Source: a virus. From it: 28,665 bases of DNA. The stretch is taken from positions 1 through 28,665 of the IMG/VR virus record IMGVR_UViG_3300028840_000184; one strand, written 5' to 3'. The position numbers and the translations under genes were made by a program. Positions 5,634 through 12,638 of the stretch are shown one piece after another. How positions within the stretch are numbered: position 1 is the first letter of the stretch; each line of letters opens with the position of its first letter. The notes under the pieces were generated by a model that saw only the letters and a list, made by a program, of their open reading frames with translations, ran no database searches and had not been told where the DNA came from.

Positions 5634-5969
5634 TTAAAGGTTAATTCTCTGAATAATGTCCATCCAATCTTCAAACTTCATTGCCACATAATCTGGCTGA
5701 TGGTTCTTCGTGAACACAACAACAGGGACACGGCCATCAATGGCCGCATCATCCTGTGATTGTTTCAATGCTGACCAAATGTTCAGCCTTTCCTGGTTCT
5801 TGCACTCAAAGCTGAACTGTGACAATGGTCCATCAAGGTCAATGATGTCACCTTTGATCGTCATGCCACCGGACATTGGTGTTCTTCGTACATTGGTACC
5901 GAATCGTTCATTCAGCAGCTTGGCCACCTTCCGTTCGAACCTTTTGCCCTTGTCGTTCGCGTTCACCAT
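5634..5969 (-). CDS. PD-(D/E)XK endonuclease, Holliday-junction-resolvase-like
   Basis: The 111-residue protein has the layout of small PD-(D/E)XK nucleases: E12 in KGKRFERKVAKLL, a basic patch VRRTPMSGG, D41 in KGDIIDL, and the E-x-K pair E55/K57 in FECKNQE, followed by a helix. This resembles archaeal-type Hjc resolvases and phage putative PDDEXK endonucleases. It may resolve replication or recombination intermediates before packaging. It overlaps the upstream nuclease-like gene by 7 bp and sits beside exonuclease and annealing genes. Confidence 0.75.
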   Translation of the reverse strand: MVNANDKGKRFERKVAKLLNERFGTNVRRTPMSGGMTIKGDIIDLDGPLSQFSFECKNQERLNIWSALKQSQDDAAIDGRVPVVVFTKNHQPDYVAMKFEDWMDIIQRINL

Positions 5970-6397
5970 GTCTTCAATTGTTTACGGTCAACGAACCAGA
6001 CAGGACCATTTCCAAGGTCTTTCTTGCCTGCTCTTTCAATCATTCCCTTGGTTGCATAGCCAGCAATATCAACTGTGCTGCCATCGACAATTGCCAGAAC
6101 ATAGGCATCGTGCATCAGCTTCGGAACAACCAAATTGCCATCCTTCCGGTCAGTTGCCTTGATGTCAATGGTGTTTCCATAAGTGCTGATGAAATCGAAT
6201 GAATCCTTTTCAAGATTGCTGATGATGTCCAGGTGTAGATTGAACTGCTTGCTGAATGCGTATTCAGCCGTGAATCCAATCCTGCTTGCCTTTCGCTTGT
6301 CAATGATGGTTGAATCGGTGCCACAACCTTGCCAGAATCGCATGGATGCGATCATGTCACACATTGCCAACTCTCTCGGTGATAGTGTGATTTTCAT
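5963..6397 (-). CDS. second PD-(D/E)XK-like putative nuclease
   Basis: The 144-residue protein shows a nuclease-like arrangement: E45 in GFTAEYAFSK, D68 in DSFDFI, D78 and K80 in TIDIKAT, followed by a strand DAYVLAIVDGSTVDIAGYATK typical of restriction-like folds. It is thus a probable PD-(D/E)XK member, though the match is by motif spacing only. It is coupled to the exonuclease upstream (ATGA) and overlaps the resolvase-like gene downstream. It could act as an endonuclease in recombination or host DNA breakdown. Confidence 0.6.
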   Translation of the reverse strand: MKITLSPRELAMCDMIASMRFWQGCGTDSTIIDKRKASRIGFTAEYAFSKQFNLHLDIISNLEKDSFDFISTYGNTIDIKATDRKDGNLVVPKLMHDAYVLAIVDGSTVDIAGYATKGMIERAGKKDLGNGPVWFVDRKQLKTW

Positions 6398-7020
6398 GGC
6401 TTCAGAATATTATCAAGGTAATCCTTCGCCAACGCCAACCTTTCAACCAATTCCTGCTGCATTGCAACATCCGCAGGAACATTGATGATGACCATTCTGA
6501 ATGCTTCATTCTCAATCCTTGGATCAAAGCTAATGAAGTCACACGATGTGGCACCTGTGGCCAACATACAACCTTGCATCTGCCAAATGTACTTCTTGTC
6601 AATGTCCTGGTTGATGACGTTCTTCAGATGATTGGCTGTGTTGTATGGGCATTTGATTTCAATCAACTTGTCGGTGCCAACAACTTTGCCATCTGGACTG
6701 CCACCGGAATAGTCTGATATTTCACAGAAACCAAGCTCTTCCACTTCGCATTCCATGCGCTTTTCGTATTCTTCTCTGGCCACAGATTCGTATTCATTTC
6801 CATGATCCAATGCTGCACCAAATATCTGCACTCGTTGGCCTGTCAGCTTTTCTGCTGCCACTTCCATCATGTAGCTGATGGCTGTGCCGCCAAACACTTC
6901 ATCCTTCTTGCGCCCTTTGGTCATCAGATCACCAAATCTTGATGCTGTAAACTTTCCAAGTCTGGCAGCGAACCATTGTTCAGTTCTCTGCAATTCGTCT
7001 TTTTCTTCGAAGATGTCCAT
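6394..7020 (-). CDS. YqaJ-like recombination exonuclease (lambda exonuclease family)
   Basis: The 208-residue protein has an N-terminal RTEQWFAARLGKFTASRFG (12-30), an upstream acidic helix (HGNEYE, 73-78), the catalytic strand pair SGGSPDGKV (D110) and LIEIKCPY (E121, K123), and YIWQMQGCMLATG (144-156). These are the hallmarks of the YqaJ/lambda Exo family, which degrades one strand of duplex DNA 5'-3'. The protein just upstream looks like its annealing partner, forming a Red-like two-gene recombination pair. Confidence 0.9.
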   Translation of the reverse strand: MDIFEEKDELQRTEQWFAARLGKFTASRFGDLMTKGRKKDEVFGGTAISYMMEVAAEKLTGQRVQIFGAALDHGNEYESVAREEYEKRMECEVEELGFCEISDYSGGSPDGKVVGTDKLIEIKCPYNTANHLKNVINQDIDKKYIWQMQGCMLATGATSCDFISFDPRIENEAFRMVIINVPADVAMQQELVERLALAKDYLDNILKP

Positions 7021-7022
7021 GA

Positions 7023-7409
7023 TTACTTGTTTTTATTTGGTGAAAAATCATCTGATTCGTCTTGTCCGTAGACGTTGTGTTGGTAGAATCCGGACAGCTT
7101 CAAACATACACGTGACAGCGAACGCTTTTCAGCCATTGCCACAGGATACTTTTGCCGTGTGTTATCTGGTGCCGATTCGCCATACGTTTCAACTGTGATG
7201 GTGTGACCATCTGGTCCTGCCATTTCACCGATTGCCTTGATCACCACGTGCTTGCAATCATCTGTCATGTGGACCATTTCATAACGGACCCGGATTCCAC
7301 GGTGTTGCTGAATGCGCTCAATGCCTTGCCTTGTGATGATAACAAAACCTTGTGGCGATTTGAAGAAATGGTCAGCCGTTAGGCCATTCTCTGTGGCCAA
7401 CTTCTTCAT
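7023..7409 (-). CDS. putative single-strand annealing protein (Rad52/ERF-like)
   Basis: The product (128 residues from ATG at 7409) contains GFVIITRQGIERIQQ, a strand block around VIKAIGE and TVETYGE, and the C-terminal YPVAMAEKRSLSRVCLKLSGF, which resembles the AxAExRAxSRA helix of Rad52/ERF-type annealing proteins, ending in an acidic tail. Placement two bases before a YqaJ exonuclease supports the role. An in-frame ATG at 7433 would add eight residues (MKTTERET), but those codons are the purine leader AACAACAGAGAGAGAAACC found before other early genes, so I favour 7409. Confidence 0.6.
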   Translation of the reverse strand: MKKLATENGLTADHFFKSPQGFVIITRQGIERIQQHRGIRVRYEMVHMTDDCKHVVIKAIGEMAGPDGHTITVETYGESAPDNTRQKYPVAMAEKRSLSRVCLKLSGFYQHNVYGQDESDDFSPNKNK

Positions 7410-7445
7410 GGTTTCTCTCTCTGTTGTTTTCATACTTATTATTGA

Positions 7446-7778
7446 TTATTGATTAGTGATTTCTGATTTGCTTTTCAACGTGAGCATTGCATACTCGCTT
7501 GTGAATGCCATCCAATAGAATGGCAATGTGTCTGTTGGTGTGTGAACACCTTCGTGATGGTCATAGTCAGCATCCCACATGGCCAACCATCTGGTTACTT
7601 CTCCAAGGATGTGACGTTCAACGACCATCTGACTGTCTGCGTAAATCAGCACATTGACCTTTCCCATCTGGTCAATGGCATCGATTCGTGTGATGATGTC
7701 CAGGACTATCATCTTGGCTTCATCAGACAGATACGTTGTGTCTGTCGTGTAGCATTCAATTAAAGATTTGTTTTTCAT
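7446..7778 (-). CDS. early protein of unknown function
   Basis: The 110-residue protein begins MKNKSLIECYTTDTTYLSDE and has a helical middle with many tryptophans and aromatics (VTRWLAMWDADYDHHEG, LPFYWMAFTSEYAML). No motif is recognised. The start is preceded by AAAAACAGAGAGAAG, the early leader. It is the second gene after the early promoter, a place where phages often carry host-takeover or counter-defence proteins, but this is only a hint from position. Confidence 0.65.
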   Translation of the reverse strand: MKNKSLIECYTTDTTYLSDEAKMIVLDIITRIDAIDQMGKVNVLIYADSQMVVERHILGEVTRWLAMWDADYDHHEGVHTPTDTLPFYWMAFTSEYAMLTLKSKSEITNQ

Positions 7779-7800
7779 CTTCTCTCTGTTTTTATTATGA

Positions 7801-8025
7801 TTACTTGTTAATTACATCTTCGTGAAATGCATCATCATCGCCACATGATTCGCAAATGCCAACCAATGCAACTTGTCCGTGATGCTCTGAATAACCAATA
7901 ACTGCATGTGTCTGGCCGCATTCACATCTGAATTGTGAATTATTGTTGATCAATTGAAATCCATGCTCCTTCAAAATGAAGATAGCCTGTTCTTTTGTCT
8001 GTACGCAGTTTAATCCTCTTGCCAT
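7801..8025 (-). CDS. early zinc-ribbon protein
   Basis: First gene after the early promoter. The 74-residue protein has C34 and C36 in FRCECG and C58 and C61 in ICESCGDD, with strands between, a likely zinc-ribbon. The leader TTTAAAAACACAGAGAA precedes the ATG. Possible roles are binding nucleic acid or host polymerase; nothing in the sequence decides it. Confidence 0.65.
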   Translation of the reverse strand: MARGLNCVQTKEQAIFILKEHGFQLINNNSQFRCECGQTHAVIGYSEHHGQVALVGICESCGDDDAFHEDVINK

Positions 8026-8043
8026 TTCTCTGTGTTTTTAAAT
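8026..8043 (-). promoter_or_regulatory. purine-rich translation leader TTTAAAAACACAGAGAA
   Basis: This leader directly precedes the first early gene and recurs, with small changes, in front of the genes starting at 1320, 4251, 5374, 7409 and 7778; shorter A-rich versions precede 2998 and 5622. There is no AGGAGG. It probably stands in for a Shine-Dalgarno site, as Bacteroidota genes commonly use A-rich leaders. Confidence 0.55.
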
Positions 8044-8050
8044 GTTTCCA

Positions 8051-8082
8051 CGAATGTACAAAAACACGTTGATAACTTCCAA
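8051..8082 (-). promoter_or_regulatory. early promoter, Bacteroidota type
   Basis: On the minus strand a TTG (8082-8080) is followed after 21 bases by TACATTCG (8058-8051), close to the TTG-N19..21-TAnnTTTG consensus of Bacteroidota primary sigma factors. The start of transcription would fall near 8044-8047, giving a leader of about 20 bases before the ATG at 8025. It lies just downstream of a hairpin ending the lysis operon. Confidence 0.6.
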
Positions 8083-8103
8083 GCAAATGCACGGAAAATT
8101 TTA

Positions 8104-8121
8104 CACGTTAACGCTAACGTG
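8104..8121 (-). terminator. hairpin between lysis block and early promoter
   Basis: CACGTTA and TAACGTG arms (7 bp) enclose a 4-base loop, and the minus-strand transcript continues TAAAATTTTCC. It is the only large gap between the two ends of the gene circle, 28 bases after the last lysis-block gene. The U-run is interrupted, so it could alternatively be an operator for the early promoter. Confidence 0.5.
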
Positions 8122-8149
8122 CTGATAATCAACCCAATAATTTTAACGA

Positions 8150-8377
8150 CTAATTAACGGACAGCCACGTGTCATCATCATCTGACTGTGTGCTGACTAT
8201 TCGCAGATACATTTCTTCTGTGTTGACCAACGTGTTGTGATAAGCAGACATTTCATCTTGAATGGCCTTGTTCCTTTCGCTGATTCTCCACAGAATGTAA
8301 GCTGTGACCATCAGCCAGAAGATGACAATGAACAGCAGGACCATCGCAATGATCAGCAAATTTATGATAGTCTGCAT
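8150..8377 (-). CDS. small single-pass membrane protein, last gene of the late block
   Basis: The 75-residue protein starts MQTIINLLIIAMVLLFIVIF, with one long hydrophobic segment (about 4-30) and a charged helical C-terminal half ending DDDDTWLSVN. A GTG three bases earlier could also start it; the ATG overlapping the upstream stop (TGATG) is preferred. It may be a second holin, antiholin or membrane-anchored accessory; no family recognised. Confidence 0.6.
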   Translation of the reverse strand: MQTIINLLIIAMVLLFIVIFWLMVTAYILWRISERNKAIQDEMSAYHNTLVNTEEMYLRIVSTQSDDDDTWLSVN

Positions 8378-9402
8378 CACCTTACTTTGCCTTTGATGAT
8401 TCGCAAGTTATCAACTTCAAAGTCACCGTTGTCATCAACGCGAATGATGGCGAAACCATGATTCCATTTGTTCACGGGCATATATCCAGGATGCAGTTCA
8501 CAGAGACACCCTGTGGACCATGTTGTCACAACCTTGCCATCAAGATTGGATTCTGAATGTTCAGATGTTTGATGATTATGTCCACAGATAACTGATGCCT
8601 TTGCTCTCATGTAGTAGCCACGTGCAGGATTGACAGGTGAAAAAACTGACCTTCCAAATTCGTGACCATGCATAATAGAGAGCTTACCTGCCTTTATCAC
8701 ACGTTTGTCTTGAATCAGTTCACAACCAAGTTCACCAAATCGTAGCAATTGGTCCATCGTGAAGTCTGCTGTGCCAATCAGTTCTGGTGCCTTAGTTCTC
8801 AGATACGCCTCATACCTTTCTTCGTGATTGCCTAACTTGAAATAGAATGGCACACCATCAAATTCCTTCCGGAACACTTTCAACAGTTGCCGTGTTGCTT
8901 CCAATTCTTCAGCGAATGACCTTTTTCTTGGATCACGTTCATAACGCGACAATGCATAGCAATCAACCGTGTCACCATTGAAGACAATGGCATTCACCTT
9001 TTCTTGCTTGCCATATTCAATTGCTTTTGTAATGGCATCAATATTATGATAAGGAACATGAATGTCTGACAACAACAGAATTCTTGTGGCTGCTTTCGGC
9101 AACACGAATGGTTCCCATTCAGATTCATCTGATTCTGGAAGACCAAATGGATTGGCAATTCCTAATGCTTTCGCTTGCTGTGCCTTCTCTGTTGTCATGT
9201 GTTTCTTATCTTTCAAAGTTGCCCTATCCTTATCACCTGTCTGTCCGCGATAGTATCTGATAATTTTTCTTACATTCTCCACATCTATAAATGCAGATTT
9301 GTTCCTTTTGTATATCAGTTTCGCCAATGATAGTGATGGCAGATGTGACCAATGCTTCAGATATTCCTGGACGATTTCGCCCTTGATGGATTGCTTGTTC
9401 AT
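8377..9402 (-). CDS. calcineurin-like metallophosphoesterase
   Basis: The 341-residue protein has a helical N-terminal part (1-55) resembling a DNA-binding helix-turn-helix, a linker, then all metallophosphoesterase motifs: LLSDIHVPYH (D113, H115), NGDTVD (142-147), GNHEER (191-196), MHGHEF (H245, H247) and GHNHQTS (274-280). Family members hydrolyse phosphoesters in nucleotides, proteins or DNA ends with two metal ions. Phages carry such enzymes at varied places; here it follows lysis genes. Substrate unknown. It is coupled to both neighbours (ATGA upstream, TGATG downstream). Confidence 0.88.
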   Translation of the reverse strand: MNKQSIKGEIVQEYLKHWSHLPSLSLAKLIYKRNKSAFIDVENVRKIIRYYRGQTGDKDRATLKDKKHMTTEKAQQAKALGIANPFGLPESDESEWEPFVLPKAATRILLLSDIHVPYHNIDAITKAIEYGKQEKVNAIVFNGDTVDCYALSRYERDPRKRSFAEELEATRQLLKVFRKEFDGVPFYFKLGNHEERYEAYLRTKAPELIGTADFTMDQLLRFGELGCELIQDKRVIKAGKLSIMHGHEFGRSVFSPVNPARGYYMRAKASVICGHNHQTSEHSESNLDGKVVTTWSTGCLCELHPGYMPVNKWNHGFAIIRVDDNGDFEVDNLRIIKGKVR

Positions 9403-9623
9403 TGATGCTGCGCCATTATACGTTCACGATAGAATTTTGGATCTATTTCACGAATTTTAACAGCCAATTCCATCCATTGCTTCTTTGCTTCTTGCCTTTC
9501 TTCCTTGGTGCTATCTGTTCCAAGGTTGCATTGAATCAATGCATTCTGATGCAGCAGTTCATCAATCTGCTTCCGGACATCTGTGTCCGTGTGATAGTAA
9601 TAGTTTCCTTTCATCTCTGCCAT
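9399..9623 (-). CDS. small helical protein of unknown function
   Basis: The 74-residue product begins MAEMKGNYYYHTDTDVRKQI and is highly charged and helical (KEERQEAKKQWMELAVKIRE), with no membrane segment. It overlaps the spanin-like gene by 13 bp and the metallophosphoesterase by 4 bp (ATGA). No family recognised. Confidence 0.6.
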   Translation of the reverse strand: MAEMKGNYYYHTDTDVRKQIDELLHQNALIQCNLGTDSTKEERQEAKKQWMELAVKIREIDPKFYRERIMAQHQ

Positions 9624-10213
9624 AGTTTTCTTCCAACAGTTACACCAACATAATGGTCACCGTTGAATTTGTAGTTCGCAGTAAGATACATCATTTTGAT
9701 GTCTCCGTGAATACCAACACCAAACAATGGTGTGACCTTTTCGATGAAATCAGTCTGTGCTTCGATGGATGCATGGATGCCAACACCATACATTGGTGCC
9801 TTCTGCACATTGGATGTGTAGGTGAATGCTGCTTCTTCTGTCACATTCTGGTAATTGAACCAAGTTGCATTCAAGCTGCCATCTGCCAGTGTGATGGTTG
9901 TGTCATACTTGTTCACTTCTGTCAGCCATGCTTGGATGATTTTAACTGTATCAACCTTCAGAACTTCACGTTCCTTGATGATGGTGTTGGTGACCGTGTC
10001 CGTGACAGTTACACGTTCCACAAATCTGACTGTGTCGGTCTTCCATCTGTCCACATATTCTGTCCGGTAAACAGGTTTCTCAATTTCAATTGTCTCTGTG
10101 ATTGTCTTGGCACCTGTTCCACAGCCTTTCCATGCAACAAGTACACCAAGAAGAAAGGTGACAATGTATGGCCACACACTTCTGAATAGACTAATCAGCA
10201 ATTGCCTGTCCAT
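9611..10213 (-). CDS. membrane-anchored protein, candidate spanin (DUF6808-like)
   Basis: The 200-residue protein has one N-terminal membrane segment (about 12-28, VWPYIVTFLLGVLVAW), a cysteine-glycine turn, a long charged region rich in T, V, E and K (40-90), and a C-terminal third with alternating strand pattern (YGVGIHASIEA, LFGVGIHGDIKM, YVGVTVGRKLW) that looks like membrane-facing beta hairpins. Following a lysozyme and overlapping it by 19 bp, it fits a spanin joining inner and outer membrane in one chain; similar proteins occur after lysozymes in Bacteroidota phages. No lipobox was seen. Confidence 0.55.
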   Translation of the reverse strand: MDRQLLISLFRSVWPYIVTFLLGVLVAWKGCGTGAKTITETIEIEKPVYRTEYVDRWKTDTVRFVERVTVTDTVTNTIIKEREVLKVDTVKIIQAWLTEVNKYDTTITLADGSLNATWFNYQNVTEEAAFTYTSNVQKAPMYGVGIHASIEAQTDFIEKVTPLFGVGIHGDIKMMYLTANYKFNGDHYVGVTVGRKLWQR

Positions 10214-10686
10214 AGATTCACTTCATCTTCTCTTCTGCGAATCAACCCACGCAATACCTTGCCGCCACCTTTGGTCCATCTTCGAAATTCATCTGGAATG
10301 TTCTGATCATCTGCACAATGATTCACTTTTCGCAACAATGTTGATTTGCTGAAGTTGCCAATGCCTACATTGTAAACAAACGAAATCAATGCAGCCTTCT
10401 GGTGTGCCTTCAGCTTTACGTCCAGGACACCATTCACCTGCTTCTCAACCTTCTTGATGTGATGCAATAGTTCTTCTGTGGCCTTTTCTTCATCAATTGC
10501 ATCGTCATCCATTGACACCTTGGTGCCATCTGAATAGATGGTTGTGCCATAGCCGATTGTTGGCACATTAGCCGGACACAGATATGGTGCAGCTTCAAAG
10601 CCTTCAAACTTCTTGATGACTTCTGCTGCTTGCTTTGCTGCGCTTTTTCTTGTGGGTTTCTTTTCTTTTTCCATTGCAATGTCCAT
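10195..10686 (-). CDS. endolysin, T4-type lysozyme (GH24)
   Basis: The 163-residue protein contains IKKFEGFEAAPYLCPANVP followed by TIGYGTT: E28, C37 and T43 have the E-8-D/C-5-T spacing of the lysozyme active site, with Cys in place of the Asp of T4 lysozyme, as in some other phage lysozymes. Later segments (ALISFVYNVGIGNFSKSTL, GLIRRREDEVNLW) fit the family. There is no signal peptide or N-terminal membrane anchor, so export by a holin is expected. It follows the holin-like gene by 42 bases. ATG at 10674 (residue 5) is an alternative start. Confidence 0.92.
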   Translation of the reverse strand: MDIAMEKEKKPTRKSAAKQAAEVIKKFEGFEAAPYLCPANVPTIGYGTTIYSDGTKVSMDDDAIDEEKATEELLHHIKKVEKQVNGVLDVKLKAHQKAALISFVYNVGIGNFSKSTLLRKVNHCADDQNIPDEFRRWTKGGGKVLRGLIRRREDEVNLWTGNC

Positions 10687-10728
10687 CTAAACATTCACAT
10701 CTGATTGGCAGCCATGCACACCATTCAC

Positions 10729-10956
10729 CTACATCTTGCACTTGTTTTCTTTCAATTCCCCACGCATTTCAATCAATGCTTTCGTGTTTTCGCTAATTAC
10801 ATCGCTGAACTTCTCAACGTGTCGGTCATTCGCTTCTTGCCAATCCTTCCGTTCTTCACGATGGATGTCAGTCAGCTTGTTCAGATAATAAACCAATACC
10901 GCGAGAAAGATTCCCGCTATTCCGTAACTCGCTAAAGCCTCTAAAATTGCATCCAT
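10729..10956 (-). CDS. holin-like membrane protein
   Basis: The 75-residue protein has one membrane segment near the N terminus (IAGIFLAVLVYYL, about 13-25) and a charged coiled-coil-like tail (DIHREERKDWQEANDRHVEK...). This layout is that of BhlA-type and other single-span holins. It lies directly before the endolysin and overlaps its upstream neighbour as TAATG. Role assigned by topology and place. Confidence 0.65.
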   Translation of the reverse strand: MDAILEALASYGIAGIFLAVLVYYLNKLTDIHREERKDWQEANDRHVEKFSDVISENTKALIEMRGELKENKCKM

Positions 10957-11162
10957 TACTCCAAAGTTTCCTTTTCAGTCCATTCTTCCGTTTGTATGAT
11001 TGCCAAAATCTCAGCGTGGCTGTATTGCCCAGCATTACCAAGCCTGTGAACAATAAAAAGACTTTCATCAACCGACTTTGTTACAGTGTCTGCTGAATCT
11101 TCGTCAATCTCATCGAAGTTGATAGTATCAATTTCTTCTATTCGTAGAATATCATAGCCCAT
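10956..11162 (-). CDS. small acidic protein of unknown function
   Basis: From ATG at 11162 the product has 68 residues (MGYDILRIEEIDTINFDEID...). It is acidic, with SLFIVHRLGNAGQYSHAEIL in the second half, and no membrane segment. An upstream ATG at 11198 would add 12 residues but overlap the lectin gene by 47 bp. Between a receptor-binding candidate and the holin, it could be a fibre chaperone or a lysis regulator; no family recognised. Confidence 0.55.
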   Translation of the reverse strand: MGYDILRIEEIDTINFDEIDEDSADTVTKSVDESLFIVHRLGNAGQYSHAEILAIIQTEEWTEKETLE

Positions 11163-11880
11163 ATCTATCTTTTGTTGAGTTGAAATTTTGCAGAACATCT
11201 GCTGCGCTTAACGCCCTATTGTAAACCAAATACTGACTACCATCACCTGCATAACTAGTAGCACTTCCACCATCAACTCTTCTGGATATTCTTAATTGTG
11301 GCGGCGAGTTGTAGTTAAGTGATGAAGCGTAACTTCCTTGTGCAGCTAAAGAACCATTTACGTACAACTTCTGTGGGTTGCTTGGTAAAGTTCTATCATA
11401 AGTACCGCAGACATTAACCCATTGCGCGTCTGTAATTGGCGTATCTATTAACCCTGCTGCCGTATTGTTAATGCCCCAAAAAACATTTCCAGAAGTAATA
11501 AGTAGATATACATTTCTAGCACCACTTCCCAGTCCATAATTAAGAACAACTTGAGATGCTGCAACACCGTTTGGCTTTATCCATGCATTGAATGAAATAG
11601 CATCAGTCAAGCTGCCAATTCCACCAAGTACTTCGGCATAGTCACTCACGCCATCAAAATCGAAGTAACCACCATCGGCAGAAACAAACGGAACGCCATT
11701 TATCAATGTTGCATCATTCCCCTGTGAACTTAGGTCGAACCAATCAACACCACTCCCTGAATAACTCGCTGGAACTGCTGAATCCAAATAAAGAATCAAC
11801 CCGTCTGTTACAACCGATGAAGTAGGTGCGCCTCCTCCTCCACCTTTCAAAAATGGTACTCCTATTCCTATTCCTAGCAT
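11152..11880 (-). CDS. LamG/concanavalin-like lectin protein, candidate receptor-binding protein
   Basis: The 242-residue protein has a glycine-rich N-terminal part (LKGGGGGAP) and a LamG_3-type jelly-roll domain over residues 24-242: DGLILYLDSA, YFDFDGVSDYAEV, ISFNAWIKP, LYVNGSLAA and the closing YLVYNRALSAADVLQNF. Such domains bind sugars. In a phage, with placement at the end of the virion block, a role in binding host surface glycans is plausible. It may sit on tail tip or capsid surface. Confidence 0.72.
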   Translation of the reverse strand: MLGIGIGVPFLKGGGGGAPTSSVVTDGLILYLDSAVPASYSGSGVDWFDLSSQGNDATLINGVPFVSADGGYFDFDGVSDYAEVLGGIGSLTDAISFNAWIKPNGVAASQVVLNYGLGSGARNVYLLITSGNVFWGINNTAAGLIDTPITDAQWVNVCGTYDRTLPSNPQKLYVNGSLAAQGSYASSLNYNSPPQLRISRRVDGGSATSYAGDGSQYLVYNRALSAADVLQNFNSTKDRYGL

Positions 11881-11883
11881 TAA

Positions 11884-12150
11884 TTACTGATTGTAGATTA
11901 TAACACTTCCACTTGACATGGTGATGGCTGTGATAGCATCACTTGCAGGCACTACAATGTAAGCTCCAGCTTTTACAGTTGCACCTGTCAATCCAAAGTC
12001 TGCAAGTGCATCAACGCCACTAACTTCAAACGTAGTGAACACCGTGTCTTCTTGTGCAATAATTGAATAGCCTTTCAATGATGTGAATGCGCCTGTTCCG
12101 GTCAGCAATTTGCAGCCCCGTGTTCCGATTAATTTCTGTGATTCGGTCAT
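11884..12150 (-). CDS. small beta-rich virion protein
   Basis: The 88-residue product (MTESQKLIGTRGCKLLTGTG...) is made almost wholly of short strand-like segments rich in G, T, A and V, the composition of small capsid-decoration or tail-accessory proteins. Located between the tail-terminator-like gene and the lectin gene. No named family. Confidence 0.6.
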   Translation of the reverse strand: MTESQKLIGTRGCKLLTGTGAFTSLKGYSIIAQEDTVFTTFEVSGVDALADFGLTGATVKAGAYIVVPASDAITAITMSSGSVIIYNQ

Positions 12151-12160
12151 TTTTTAAATT

Positions 12161-12592
12161 TTAGCTTGTTGGTATCTGGCAACGGTCATAGGCAAATGGC
12201 TGTGTAATTGACAGCACACAACTATGCCCGCTTACTTTATCGGTGAATCTTTCTGTGAATGGTTCAAATTGTACTGATGTTTGGATGTTCAACTGCTCCG
12301 TGTGCAGTTGTCTGAAGTATGCCACGAAATCCATCAGAATCAATATCGTGTCTGACATAACTTCATGTTCATTCTCCTCGCCTGGAAGTACACGGTCCAT
12401 GCAAATCAGTCTGATGTCATAGGTCAATGTCCGTTCAGTAACAGATGCACCTTGTTCAATCGCCCAAAGAACAACGTAGTCCAATTCTTCTGGCTGTAAT
12501 TCCCACACATCACCTTGGCCGTACTGCCTTATTTGCAGGTGGCTGTTGGCCTGTGCTTCGATTATTTCGAATATGTTGTTCAGCGTGTACAA
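12161..12592 (-). CDS. tail-terminator/neck-like protein, TTG start
   Basis: The frame is closed by a TGA at 12601-12599 and holds no ATG or GTG near its beginning, so TTG at 12592 is the only sensible start, giving 143 residues (MYTLNNIFEIIEAQANSHLQ...). The pattern YDIRLICMDRV followed by HEVMSDTILILMDFV is typical of small neck or tail-completion proteins of Bacteroidota phages. Its 5' end overlaps a 42-codon frame that is coupled to the connector gene upstream (12638). Either translation of that frame feeds re-initiation at TTG or a +1 frameshift joins the two. Confidence 0.65.
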   Translation of the reverse strand: MYTLNNIFEIIEAQANSHLQIRQYGQGDVWELQPEELDYVVLWAIEQGASVTERTLTYDIRLICMDRVLPGEENEHEVMSDTILILMDFVAYFRQLHTEQLNIQTSVQFEPFTERFTDKVSGHSCVLSITQPFAYDRCQIPTS

Positions 12593-12638
12593 ACTTCTTC
12601 AGCTTTTCGATGTTCTTCTTGTTTATTCCCTTTGCCAT
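12510..12638 (-). CDS. possible 42-codon overlapping frame, coupled to the connector gene
   Basis: The ATG at 12638 overlaps the stop of the connector gene as TAATG. The frame reads MAKGINKKNIEKLKKFVHAE... for 42 residues, basic, and ends at a TGA at 12512-12510 within the next gene. It could be a small protein, a translational-coupling leader for the TTG-started gene, or the 5' part of a frameshifted product. Confidence 0.35.
   Translation of the reverse strand: MAKGINKKNIEKLKKFVHAEQHIRNNRSTGQQPPANKAVRPR

Noticed and set aside
7410-7433. Upstream ATG (7433) as start of the annealing protein
   Set aside because: The added codons are the purine leader itself; the second ATG at 7409 has the leader at the correct distance. 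The upstream start cannot be fully excluded.
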